A stretch of 20,180 bases of DNA, taken from contig JAITKM010000030.1 in NCBI GenBank assembly GCA_031278395.1, positions 1-20,180 of the forward strand, read 5' to 3'. Below are positions 7,563-15,445 of the stretch, in pieces. Source of the DNA: Deltaproteobacteria bacterium (GTDB lineage Bacteria > Bdellovibrionota_C > UBA2361 > SZUA-149 > JAITKM01). The position numbers and the translations under genes were made by a program. The stretch's first letter is position 1. Each line of letters begins with the position of its first letter. Below the pieces are notes generated by a model. That model was not told the origin of the DNA, did not search any database, and worked only from the letters and a program-made list of their open reading frames with translations.

Positions 7563-8324
7563 ATGCAACTCATAGAACGAACCATAAACGGTTATCAAAT
7601 ATTGTCGATTCAAGAATGGCTAACTTCTGGACTAGAACATGGATTTATGAATGCGCAGTTAGACGTTAGCCTTGAATCAGGGCGAGACTGGGATAAAGTT
7701 TATCCAGCTTCAAAGTTAAAGTTACTAAAACAAATGCATGGAACTCATACAATTTTAGTTAGTGGTAATTTTGAGACGGACGCAATTTCTGCTCCACTAA
7801 CCGCGGATGGGTGGTGGATTGATTTAAAAAGCGCCCCGCAAAATGTCGCTTGGGGGATTAAGACAGCAGATTGCGCGCCAGTGATAGTTTATCTGAAAAG
7901 CTTCAAGATAGTTTATGTTTTGCATTGCGGCTGGCGTGGGACAGTTGATAATTATTTAGCTCTTGTTTTAAAACAAGCCTTGGAGACATATCATTGTGCG
8001 GCTGAAGATTTTGAAATTTGTGTTGGTCCTGCTGCTGGGAAGTGTTGTTATGAAGTAGGTTATGAAGTAGTAGAGCTAGCGGAGAAAAATTTTTTAGCGC
8101 TAGGTGGAACATTAGAGTTGTTAGCCCAAATCTTAATTAAAAAAGAAGGTGAAAAATATTATTTTAATAATAGTGGATTACTAAAAGCCCAAAGCCTTCT
8201 TTTAGGTGTGCCGGAGCAAAATATTTATCTCATTCCAGCTTGCACAATTTGTGATCCAGCGTATTTTTCTTTTCGTCGCCAAGGAGACGCTGCAGGTCGG
8301 CAAGTTACATTTGTTAAGGCATAA
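7563..8324 (+). CDS. pgeF: Purine nucleoside phosphorylase / polyphenol oxidase family protein (YfiH, LACC1-like)
   Basis: 253 residues, full length for the YfiH/YlmD/LACC1 family. Members are described as zinc-dependent enzymes with purine nucleoside phosphorylase and adenosine deaminase activities, and PgeF has also been linked to peptidoglycan editing. The three metal/catalytic residues are visible as H59 in KQMHGTHT, C104 in KTADCAPV and H121 in LHCGWRG. The other family blocks are GPAAGKCCYEVG and, near the C-terminus, ACTICDPAYFSFRRQGD and AGRQ. It is divergent from the operon upstream and is probably its own transcript. No Shine-Dalgarno sequence is evident before the ATG. A short GC-rich hairpin follows the stop. 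A link with the adenosine-kinase-like gene next door (both nucleoside enzymes) is possible but inferred. Confidence 0.92.
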   Translation: MQLIERTINGYQILSIQEWLTSGLEHGFMNAQLDVSLESGRDWDKVYPASKLKLLKQMHGTHTILVSGNFETDAISAPLTADGWWIDLKSAPQNVAWGIKTADCAPVIVYLKSFKIVYVLHCGWRGTVDNYLALVLKQALETYHCAAEDFEICVGPAAGKCCYEVGYEVVELAEKNFLALGGTLELLAQILIKKEGEKYYFNNSGLLKAQSLLLGVPEQNIYLIPACTICDPAYFSFRRQGDAAGRQVTFVKA

Positions 8325-8713
8325 CTGCGCGGAAAATCCGCACGGCGTATTGTATCAACGCGAAATAAACCGCAACGAATTTTTACACTCCTACGATCTA
8401 ATATTCTTGAAATTTAAATGAACTTGTAAAACTTTGATATCCTCTGTCGGTGCTCCACTCTAGAGGATGTGTTGTTATGATTTCCAAAAAAAGAATTTAT
8501 TCTTGCTAGTCCCAAACGCAGTTTAAGAAAATCCATTAAACTATATATCAGAAAAGCTTACCAAATAAAAGATTTAAGATAATTTTTTTATAAAAAAAAT
8601 TATAGGTTACATTATAAATGGATTTTTAGTTTCAAGGCTAGTAGCCAAAAATGGTTTATGTTATAAGCAGATTTGGCATTTTATATAAGTTTTTTATTAT
8701 TAAGGGTAAAACA
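8325..8713. other. Intergenic region with several inverted repeats
   Basis: No convincing gene. Contents in order: a 5-bp hairpin GCGGA-AAA-TCCGC at 8329-8341 just after the pgeF stop, without a T-run. A 7-bp inverted repeat ATCCTCT/AGAGGAT at 8439-8445 and 8462-8468 with a 16-base GC-richer loop. An AT-only palindrome at about 8579-8604 in a poly-T/poly-A run. A compact palindrome GGCTA-G-TAGCC at 8636-8646, just before the first possible ATG of the cysteine-rich gene. The last could be an operator, but its 1-base spacer is too tight for an RNA hairpin loop. Confidence 0.4.
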
Positions 8714-11305
8714 ATGAAGCAAACAAATTTGAAGTTTTTTAATTCTGTATTTTTATTAGGTGTATTTGCAGTTTATGCAATTACGATAAATTTATTTCTT
8801 ACTTCTCATGTTTCTGGCTTAGATAGCGGCGATATGTCTTGCATTAGTGAGCAACCTGTTAATGTAGCATGTAATGGGATGTGTTGCGAGCATTCCAATT
8901 GTGCAGGTGGTGGCGATGAAGATTGCAAATTTTGTAATTTAGAAAAAAAATGTAGTGCTAGCGCTTGTGGAATTAGTTGCGTAAATAAAACTTCATGTGC
9001 TGGCGGAGATAACAATTGTATGTTTTGTGGTGCCCAGAAGACTTGTGTAGATAGTGCCTGCGACCTGCCTTGCTCTGCGAATCAAGATTGTGCTGGAGGT
9101 AATAAAGCTTGTCAATATTGTGTTAGTGGCAAATGTTTAAAATCGGCTTGTGATGTGCCATGTAAGAAATCAACGGATTGTGCTGGAGCAGCAGACGATT
9201 GTAACTATTGTTTAAATTCTAAATGTGATCGTGCTGCCTGCGGCGCGCAGTGTGATACTCAAGCAGATTGCGCTGGAGCTAAAGACGGTTGTAACTTGTG
9301 TAATGAAGGTCAATGTTCGCAAAGCGCGTGCGGTTTAGATTGTTTGAGTCGTAATGATTGCGTGGGTGGACCTAAAAATACTTGTTTAATTTGTGGTCAA
9401 GGTTTGAAGTGTTCGGATAAAATATGTGGTGCAAAATGTTCGAAACATTCGGATTGTGTTGGTGGGATTGATAGTTGCCCAACCTGTAATAACAACGGCT
9501 TTTGCGATAGCCTGTGTGGTAAAAAATGTTCGAGCGATACAGATTGCGCTGGCGCTGAAGAGGATTGCACAAAATGTGATACTACCAAAGGCGAATGTGT
9601 TAGATCCAATATGTGCGGCAAACCGTGTACCAATGATAGTAGTTGTGCCGGCGGAGCTGATAACTGCAAAACTTGCGCTACTACTAAAGTTGATATGAGC
9701 CAATTGACAGACTGTTCTAAAATTAAAGATGGTGCATATGTTGATATATGGGGAACTATTCTGTGGACTAAAGGCACGACAAAGGTTAGCGGTATTAGTA
9801 GTTTGGATATGGCAACCTGGAAATCTACTAATACGTATGGTGGTAGAAGCAATTCGGGTAAATGCAAGAATTCATCGGATTGTTTGTCAGCTTGTGATTC
9901 TTCTACTCCAGCTACCTGTAGCTATAAAAACAATTGGTTTAAGGGAACCAAGAAATTAGAGGGCTGTGTTCCAGCTAGCGCGATTTTAAGTAGTTCACAA
10001 AAACAGTGCGTGGCTGGTCGAAATATCGCTGTAAATTTAAAAGCTACAAAAGACGGAAGTAGTACGTATTTAGCTGACGAAATTCCTTGTCGAGATGTAG
10101 TAGAGTTTATGGTGTATACTTGTGGAACTAACTATCATCGTTATGGAATATGCTCCACTGAGCCTTTTAATCAAATTTGTATGCGTAATTGTGCAAGAGG
10201 TGCTGGCTTAAATATTTATTTTGACGCACAGTGTAATATTTCTAAAACCCCGCCGGCTGGAGTTGAAGCAACATATGTTGTAACTAAAGGTTATGTTTCG
10301 CCAGTTAGTTTGGTTATTAAAGATGCGCCAGAGGTTGCGCCAGTAATTACTAGCTCTTTTCAATTAGAGCCTTCAAAAAAGAATCAATGGGTTATTTGGA
10401 GAGCTAGCAGTAAGTATCCGCTAGTGGTTTATGATCCACAAAAGAGTGGCAAAATAACTTCATCTTCGCAATTGTTTGGCGCAAATACTTTTGGTAAAAT
10501 TTGGAAGGACGGTTTTGAGGCGCTGGCTAGTCTAGATCAAAACAAAGATGGTAAGATTGCTGGTAAAGAGTTAAAAAACTTATCGCTTTGGTTTGATAAA
10601 AATCAAAATGCTGTGTCTGACAAAGGTGAAGTTGTAGACCTGAGAAGTTATGGTATAACCGAGTTGTTCTATAAAAAAGACGGTAATGACGTTCGCAATG
10701 CGGATATTTTGGTTAGTCAAGGTTATGTCTTAGTTAAGAATAACAAGTCTGTAGTTGGTTCGGCTATTGATTGGTTTACAGCCCTATATGATTCTAAGTC
10801 AGCGGCTCAAGCTGCGTTAGAGGAGTTTAAGAAGGCGCAAAGTAATCCAAGAAAAAGAGTAGAGACAACAGGTGAGATGAACGCTAAAATCTTTGAAGGG
10901 ATGTGGAAGTGGGAGTTAAACCAGAAGTATGTAAAACAAGAAGAGCTAGCTCGTGGTAGTAATATGTCGGGATTTTTTGTGTTAGCCGCTGATGAAGCAG
11001 GGGATAAAATTATCGACGGAACTTCTATTGTTCACTTAAGCGCTGAGCCAAATCAAAGCGGAATAGCTAGTATAGTAAGTAGCTTTAAGTTGGAGAATAC
11101 TAGTGCTTATAATGAACAGGGTGTGCAATTCTTATCTTGGACAATCGAAGATAAAAATACAGGTTTGTTTTCAGAGAATATTGCAGAAATATCAGCGGAT
11201 GGCACAACCTTGTATGGGGTTTCCAGGGAAGATTTAAAAAATCCTAAAACTTTTGTTCGTAGCTTTCGGCATTATACCTGGAAAGCTACAAAGTTAGAGA
11301 TTTAA
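8714..11305 (+). CDS. Exported cysteine-rich repeat protein with EF-hand pair and C-terminal beta-rich domain
   Basis: I choose the ATG at 8714 (863 residues) because AAGGG at 8702-8706 lies 7 bases before it and it starts directly with a signal-peptide-like segment: MKQTNLKFF, a hydrophobic core to about residue 30, then SHVSG. An in-frame ATG at 8651 would add 21 residues and has no ribosome-binding site. Residues about 53-321 hold nine tandem units of about 30 residues, each C-x3-C-x5-C-[AV]-G-[GA]...C-x2-C...C. The ninth lacks the last cysteine. Next is a less regular cysteine-containing region. At 608-619 and 628-639 are DQNKDGKIAGKE and DKNQNAVSDKGE, an EF-hand-like calcium pair typical of bacterial surface proteins. 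Residues from about 722 form a Trp/Gly-rich beta domain. It is probably secreted, disulfide-bonded and calcium-binding. No named family is recognised and no partner gene is adjacent. Confidence 0.8.
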   Translation: MKQTNLKFFNSVFLLGVFAVYAITINLFLTSHVSGLDSGDMSCISEQPVNVACNGMCCEHSNCAGGGDEDCKFCNLEKKCSASACGISCVNKTSCAGGDNNCMFCGAQKTCVDSACDLPCSANQDCAGGNKACQYCVSGKCLKSACDVPCKKSTDCAGAADDCNYCLNSKCDRAACGAQCDTQADCAGAKDGCNLCNEGQCSQSACGLDCLSRNDCVGGPKNTCLICGQGLKCSDKICGAKCSKHSDCVGGIDSCPTCNNNGFCDSLCGKKCSSDTDCAGAEEDCTKCDTTKGECVRSNMCGKPCTNDSSCAGGADNCKTCATTKVDMSQLTDCSKIKDGAYVDIWGTILWTKGTTKVSGISSLDMATWKSTNTYGGRSNSGKCKNSSDCLSACDSSTPATCSYKNNWFKGTKKLEGCVPASAILSSSQKQCVAGRNIAVNLKATKDGSSTYLADEIPCRDVVEFMVYTCGTNYHRYGICSTEPFNQICMRNCARGAGLNIYFDAQCNISKTPPAGVEATYVVTKGYVSPVSLVIKDAPEVAPVITSSFQLEPSKKNQWVIWRASSKYPLVVYDPQKSGKITSSSQLFGANTFGKIWKDGFEALASLDQNKDGKIAGKELKNLSLWFDKNQNAVSDKGEVVDLRSYGITELFYKKDGNDVRNADILVSQGYVLVKNNKSVVGSAIDWFTALYDSKSAAQAALEEFKKAQSNPRKRVETTGEMNAKIFEGMWKWELNQKYVKQEELARGSNMSGFFVLAADEAGDKIIDGTSIVHLSAEPNQSGIASIVSSFKLENTSAYNEQGVQFLSWTIEDKNTGLFSENIAEISADGTTLYGVSREDLKNPKTFVRSFRHYTWKATKLEI
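8870..9676 (+). repeat. Nine tandem six-cysteine repeats (protein-level, about 90 bases each)
   Basis: Unit starts read CNGMC, CGISC, CDLPC, CDVPC, CGAQC, CGLDC, CGAKC, CGKKC and CGKPC. Each is followed by a C-[AV]-G-[GA] core and a C-x2-C pair. The loops between cysteines have diverged freely while cysteine spacing is kept, so the selection is on a disulfide scaffold and not on DNA sequence. Unit length varies from 30 to 33 residues. Confidence 0.85.
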
Positions 11306-11315
11306 AGTTTCTCCG

Positions 11316-11349
11316 TCGGCTTTGCCGATACCTCCCTCGAAGAGGGGGG
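11316..11349. terminator. Paired hairpins between convergent genes, candidate terminator
   Basis: TCGGC-TTT-GCCGA (11316-11328) is followed by a stronger stem CCTCCCTC-GAA-GAGGGGGG (11331-11349, with one G-T pair). They lie between the end of the cysteine-rich gene (11305) and the end of motB (11370). There is no clean T-run on either side, so a classical intrinsic terminator is not certain. Confidence 0.5.
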
Positions 11350-11369
11350 TTACTGAAAAACTAAGCAGC

Positions 11370-12410
11370 TTATCTAAAATCTTCAAAAGAGTTGGCGCTA
11401 CTGGTTTCGGTGAGAAATGTTTCATCCAGAATTGATGGGATAGATTTTGTGTTCTGATTTACTTCAAGCACAATATTATTAGCTGGAAGGTCATTGATTT
11501 TTGTAACATTTTCGGCTTTGAGATTTTCTAATTTCTGAATCCCTGCCTGTTTATCATATGATAAAGTAATCGTAATTCTACGATTACTTGGACTGCTTAG
11601 ATTTTCTACATCTTTAGGTTGTGTATCAGCATAACCTACAATACGATGAATACGTTCAGGTTGAATCCCCGCCTGTAAAAAAACTTTGCGCGCTATATTT
11701 GCCCGATCAGACGCTAAATACCAGTTGTCATATCGATTAGAAATACTCTTCACAAATTTGGTTGAGTCCGTATGCCCTTCAATATCAATTGGATTAGGTA
11801 AATCCTTAATCAGCATAGCCACAACCACCAAAGCAGCTTGTGCTTCTGGTAATAATATATCTCTCCCCAATTCAAACATTGAGATTTTTTTAGAATCCAT
11901 TATATCAATGTGCATACCCTGAGCATCTATTTTGACCTCAATATTTTCTAACACCCCATTATTATCAATTTTACTCTGCGCTATACTCTCATTGATGCGT
12001 TGAGCAGCCTCTTGAAAGGCTTGAGTTTGGGCAGCTTGAATTTGTTCCGGACTATATTCCATTTTTGGCGCTAGAATATGCTCATCTACAAATGACTCTT
12101 CTTGGGTTTTGTCTTTCTTAATGTTTTGTTGATCTTCCGCTTGTTTTTTTTCTAAAAGTCCTTGTTCTTGCATTTGAATTGGAGAGCGCCCGCCGCCAAA
12201 ACTGAATAATCCAGGTTGCCTGAAATATTCTGCAATTAATTCTCTTTCAGACTCAGTGCTTGCACTAATCAGCCACAACACCATAAATAACGCCATCATG
12301 GAGGTTACAAAATCCGCATATGCTACTTTCCAGGCGCCACCATGCGCGCCGCCGTGTCCCGAAACTTTCTTAATAATGATAATTGTATTTCCGTCTGGAC
12401 CTTGTGGCAT
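11370..12410 (-). CDS. motB: Flagellar motor stator protein MotB
   Basis: 346 residues. MotB anchors the stator to peptidoglycan and forms the ion channel with MotA. The N-terminal cytoplasmic segment holds KKVSGHGGAHGGAWKVAYAD. The single membrane helix starts near A30 and carries the ion-binding aspartate D33, equivalent to E. coli D32. A long periplasmic linker with Q/E-rich, partly coiled sequence (about 75-150) precedes an OmpA/MotB peptidoglycan-binding domain at about 165-285, with EGHTDS (211-216), YLASDRANIAR and SNRRI. About 60 further residues form a polar tail of unknown role. It lies 35 bases downstream of motA in the same direction, so the two are presumably co-transcribed. Which ion is used cannot be told from the sequence. 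No other flagellar gene is in the window. Confidence 0.93.
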   Translation of the reverse strand: MPQGPDGNTIIIIKKVSGHGGAHGGAWKVAYADFVTSMMALFMVLWLISASTESERELIAEYFRQPGLFSFGGGRSPIQMQEQGLLEKKQAEDQQNIKKDKTQEESFVDEHILAPKMEYSPEQIQAAQTQAFQEAAQRINESIAQSKIDNNGVLENIEVKIDAQGMHIDIMDSKKISMFELGRDILLPEAQAALVVVAMLIKDLPNPIDIEGHTDSTKFVKSISNRYDNWYLASDRANIARKVFLQAGIQPERIHRIVGYADTQPKDVENLSSPSNRRITITLSYDKQAGIQKLENLKAENVTKINDLPANNIVLEVNQNTKSIPSILDETFLTETSSANSFEDFR

Positions 12411-12445
12411 AATCTTAATTTATAACTAATGATAAACTCCATTAA

Positions 12446-13324
12446 CTACCCGGTACTTCCCCCACGGGCATCCTGCTGAATTTTTTCCATCTCAATATCA
12501 TTTGGTCTTTTGTCAGATTCAATAGACTTTCTTGCAAATTCAAGCGCGACAGCTGGAGGTGAACCACTAACAAAAGCAACTAAACCAGCTCGAATTGCAT
12601 TTAATAAAACATGGTTATCATGTTGCGCCATTTCAATCGACGAAGCTAAGGGTTGAAAATACCCATAACAGCACAAAATGCCTAAAAAGGTTCCAACTAA
12701 GGCGGCGGCTACGTGATGTCCGATTTCAGCTACATCGCCCCCTAAAGCTCCCATGGTAATAATAATACCTAAGACCGCCGCTACAATACCCAAGCCAGGT
12801 AAAGCGTCTGCCATTTTACCCATTAAAGTTGGAGAAACAGCAGATTCATGGTTGTGAGTATCAATTTCTGTTTCCATTAGTTTATCCAAATCAAAAGCAT
12901 TAATTACACCATCAACAAATAACTTAAGTGCACTAATTAACAGTTCCATTGCGTGATGATTTTTAGCAATTAAAGGGAATTTGTTAAATCTTTCACTGGT
13001 ATGTGGATCGTTTAAATCTTTTTCAAGTCCTAATACTCCCTCTTTCCTAATAACATTAAAGATGGACAGTAATAATCCCATGAGTTGCAGATAAGTTTCT
13101 TTGGTGATGCCGCTCCCCTTAAATGCTAAGGGGACTGACTTAATGATTCTTTTTGTTACTGAAAGTGGAGCATAACCTATTAAGGCACCAATACCAGCGC
13201 CTAAGATAACTAAATATTCAGAGGGTTGTAATAAGACTGGAAAGTTAGTAAACCCACCGCTTGCCCAAGCGAAACCTCCAAATACTGATAGAGTAACAAC
13301 GATGAAACTAAGTATTAGGTTCAT
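12446..13324 (-). CDS. motA: Flagellar motor stator protein MotA
   Basis: 292 residues, the usual MotA length. It forms the pentameric stator ring that generates torque on FliG. Four membrane segments are visible: about 1-21, 34-53, 175-195 and 203-224. The key residues keep E. coli spacing with an offset of three. R93 and E101 (E. coli R90, E98) lie in the cytoplasmic loop IRKEGVLGLEKD and contact FliG. P176 (P173) is in DALPGLGIVAAVLG and P225 (P222) is in GYFQPLASS. The C-terminus is cytoplasmic and charged. A sigma-28-like promoter lies just upstream. No Shine-Dalgarno sequence is seen before the ATG. Confidence 0.94.
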   Translation of the reverse strand: MNLILSFIVVTLSVFGGFAWASGGFTNFPVLLQPSEYLVILGAGIGALIGYAPLSVTKRIIKSVPLAFKGSGITKETYLQLMGLLLSIFNVIRKEGVLGLEKDLNDPHTSERFNKFPLIAKNHHAMELLISALKLFVDGVINAFDLDKLMETEIDTHNHESAVSPTLMGKMADALPGLGIVAAVLGIIITMGALGGDVAEIGHHVAAALVGTFLGILCCYGYFQPLASSIEMAQHDNHVLLNAIRAGLVAFVSGSPPAVALEFARKSIESDKRPNDIEMEKIQQDARGGSTG

Positions 13325-13380
13325 ATATAAAAAATAATTTTGAAATTTTTCAAATTCTGTTTATATCAGATACCTAACGT

Positions 13381-13407
13381 GTATCGGTAAGAATGTGAAA
13401 AATATTA
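13381..13407 (-). promoter_or_regulatory. Candidate sigma-28 (FliA) promoter for motA-motB
   Basis: On the minus strand the sequence is TAATATTT, 11 bases, ACCGATAC. The flagellar sigma-28 consensus is TAAAGTTT-N11-GCCGATAA. The match is 6 of 8 in each box with exact spacing. Transcription would start near 13374 and give a leader of about 50 bases. Late flagellar genes such as motAB are commonly under this sigma factor. Confidence 0.45.
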
Positions 13408-13452
13408 AAGAATGTTTTTTTCAGCAGAAACGGTTAATAAAATAAGGATGTT

Positions 13453-13857
13453 ATGTTAGATAACGCTCCAAAAAGTATAAGAAAAATCAAAGATAGTCAG
13501 AATGATTCTATCGGGATTGGAATAGAAATTGTCTGGGACAATGACAATCATAATGTTTTAGATAGCGTTTTTCTGAGGCGGCATTGTCCTTGCGCGGACT
13601 GTGAAGAAATTAGGGTTAAGAATAAACTAGGAGAAGATAGGGTGAGCGGTGGTGCTGACTTTAGTGACAAAGCTACTAAAGTTTCCAATACTTCCTCTTT
13701 AAGAGTAGTTGCTTCAAGTTTTGAGCAGCAGACTAATCTTATTGAAATTAAACTTGTTGGTAATTACGCTATTGCTATTCTTTGGGGCGATGGTCACAAA
13801 AACGGAATTTATTCTTTTGAATATTTAAGAGAATTATGTGACTACATAAAAATATGA
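13453..13857 (+). CDS. DUF971-family protein (gamma-butyrobetaine hydroxylase N-terminal-like domain)
   Basis: 134 residues, a stand-alone DUF971 domain, the same fold found at the N-terminus of gamma-butyrobetaine hydroxylase. Visible signatures are FLRRHCPCADCEE (C45, C47, C50, possible metal site), VGNYAIAILWGDGHKNGIYS (from about 102) with H115, and the closing FEYLREL. Stand-alone members occur widely in proteobacteria and have been discussed near iron-sulfur cluster genes. The exact function is not established. The middle (about 55-85) is polar and longer than in many members. It is divergent from motA and is probably monocistronic. TAAGGA (13443-13448) ends 4 bases before the ATG, which is short but usable. 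Confidence 0.85.
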   Translation: MLDNAPKSIRKIKDSQNDSIGIGIEIVWDNDNHNVLDSVFLRRHCPCADCEEIRVKNKLGEDRVSGGADFSDKATKVSNTSSLRVVASSFEQQTNLIEIKLVGNYAIAILWGDGHKNGIYSFEYLRELCDYIKI

Positions 13858-13882
13858 AGTGTGGAGGTAAGCTTTTATCCTA

Positions 13883-13913
13883 TAAAAATCTAGCGCTCCG
13901 CATTTTTATTTTT
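13883..13913 (+). terminator. Candidate intrinsic terminator after DUF971 gene
   Basis: TAAAAAT (13883-13889) pairs with ATTTTTA (13902-13908), with a small inner GCG/CGC stem, and a T-rich run follows. It lies 26 bases after the stop. The stem is AT-rich, so strength is modest. Confidence 0.45.
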
Positions 13914-13975
13914 CTCAAAAGTAAAAATGGTGACAATTTATGTTTTGAGTACTTTATTGTGCTTTGATATTAATT

Positions 13976-15301
13976 TTATTGAAGTATGTTTTGTATGGTG
14001 TCTAATTCACAAGTATAGACTGGAAGATTAATAATCCTTTGTTTTCCTACTTGAAAAACAGCTGGTAAAGCGGACGAAACGAGAAATCCAGTTTGTTGAT
14101 CGGATAAAGTTAGGTATTCTAAGCTTGAGCTTAGATACTTGCTATGTATTTTTTTTGCAGCTTTAATTTCTAAAGGAACTGTGGCAGACCCAATCCGAAT
14201 AACAAAATCTATTTCTAAACTACTGTTACTATTCTTTTTCCAACCGCAAACTTCATTTAGAAAACCCTTACCGCTTAATAAATTTAAATAAACAGCGTTT
14301 TCAATAAGCCCACCAAGAGTATTTCTTTGAATTTCATTTGTCGTGTGGCTTAGTGTTAAGTTGGGAGCGACAACTCCTCGTAAATATTTTGCCAGCCCAA
14401 TATCATAAAGGTAAACCTTAGGATGAAATGCAGATGTATTAGTCAATGAACGTTGTTGGCATATAAGTAAAATATGCCAATCGGCTAATAATGATAAAAC
14501 AGATTTGGCATCACGATGGTTGTGAGTAATGCGCGTTAGCGAGAAAGAAAATCCTAAATTATTAGCTACAGCTAAAGTAGCATCTTTAAATAAATGATGC
14601 TTTATTTCTAATTCCTTTCTTAAAAAATCTTCTTCTTGCGATAAGAATATTTCATACCGTTTATCTTCCCAGATTTTTTGTGGGTCATTATTGATAAATG
14701 AATTAACAACTGACGGTAATCCACCAACATTTAAATAGCCATCATACAAGTTAAGCATTGAATTATGGATAATTTCCGGTAGCTCAAAATTATTTTCTAA
14801 CATTCTAGTTAGCGCTTGATTTAGTAAGTCCTCTTTGGCGTTGGCTCTTAAGAACTCCCGAAAAGAATAAGGATAAAGTCGCAATTTTTCTATTCTGCCA
14901 ACTGGCACACGACAATTTGAGAACAAACGGCTCATAGAAGAACCAGAAAGAATTACAGTTTTGTTTTTCCAAATCTCTTTCATTGAGCGCACAAAACCGC
15001 CAAGCTTTTGGCTTTCTTGCGCTTCGTCAATAAAAATAATTTGTGGAATTGGCTGTAGACCATATTCGTTCAGTAAATATTCAAAACTGAAAAAATCTTG
15101 GCAAAGGTCAATTTTATTTCTAAGCAATGTATTAGTTTCAAGATTAAACTTTAAAACTGAAGAGTTAGTGTATTGATCTAAGACTGCATTAACTGAAAAG
15201 GTTTTTCCAACTTGTCTGGCGCCTTCTAAAATTAAGACATTTTTAAAATCTTCTTTTTTGTCTATAAACTCTTTGATTGGTTTTTCAATATCTCTTCTCA
15301 C
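13976..15301 (-). CDS. AAA-type ATPase with DUF4143 C-terminal domain
   Basis: 441 residues of the common AAA_14 + DUF4143 family of prokaryotic ATP-binding proteins. Walker A is GARQVGKT (27-34) and Walker B is IIFIDEAQ (88-95). A sensor-type block SGSSMSRLF and the family hallmark VGRIEKLRLYPYSFREFL follow. The C-terminal half contains YLYDIGLAKYLRG, GGLIENAVYLNLL and EIDFVIRI...VPLEIKAAK (D365, E378, K380). That last group looks like a PD-(D/E)xK nuclease-type core. The biological role of the family is poorly known. These genes are often present in several copies and move horizontally. Here it stands alone, with an unusual inverted-repeat region before its start. The frame is intact. Confidence 0.9.
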   Translation of the reverse strand: MRRDIEKPIKEFIDKKEDFKNVLILEGARQVGKTFSVNAVLDQYTNSSVLKFNLETNTLLRNKIDLCQDFFSFEYLLNEYGLQPIPQIIFIDEAQESQKLGGFVRSMKEIWKNKTVILSGSSMSRLFSNCRVPVGRIEKLRLYPYSFREFLRANAKEDLLNQALTRMLENNFELPEIIHNSMLNLYDGYLNVGGLPSVVNSFINNDPQKIWEDKRYEIFLSQEEDFLRKELEIKHHLFKDATLAVANNLGFSFSLTRITHNHRDAKSVLSLLADWHILLICQQRSLTNTSAFHPKVYLYDIGLAKYLRGVVAPNLTLSHTTNEIQRNTLGGLIENAVYLNLLSGKGFLNEVCGWKKNSNSSLEIDFVIRIGSATVPLEIKAAKKIHSKYLSSSLEYLTLSDQQTGFLVSSALPAVFQVGKQRIINLPVYTCELDTIQNILQ

Positions 15302-15329
15302 GATTGCGCCGATAATAATTATAATTGGT

Positions 15330-15413
15330 TAATATTTTTAGATGCGCTTTTTGCTAAAAAAGGTCATTTTTGCAACAAAAATGTTGTAAATTAGCAATTA
15401 CTTAAAAATATTA
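15330..15413. repeat. Nested inverted repeats upstream of the ATPase gene
   Basis: Outer arms TAATATTTTTA (15330-15340) and TAAAAATATTA (15403-15413) are perfect complements over 11 bases. Middle arms are TTGCTAA (15351-15357) and TTAGCAA (15391-15397). The inner hairpin pairs 15369-15377 with 15382-15390 (9 pairs, one G-T) around an AAAA loop. The arms nest in the right order with unequal spacers. This lies between the transglycosylase stop and the ATPase start, both on the - strand. Confidence 0.55.
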
Positions 15414-15445
15414 TCTTTTTTAATTTTTTGGGTGTTACTGGGTTA

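Noticed and set aside
8206-8421. 71-codon + strand frame overlapping the end of pgeF
   Set aside because: It lies out of frame over conserved pgeF motifs, has no ribosome-binding site and no family features.
8870-9676. CRISPR-like periodic repeats of about 90 bases
   Set aside because: The period is in protein units with conserved cysteine codons. There are no identical short repeats with unique spacers, and the region is a continuous reading frame.
9386-9867. Overlapping open frames on both strands inside the cysteine-rich gene
   Set aside because: They are shadows of the repeated Cys/Gly codons. None has a ribosome-binding site, and the frame with signal peptide and regular cysteine spacing is clearly the real one.
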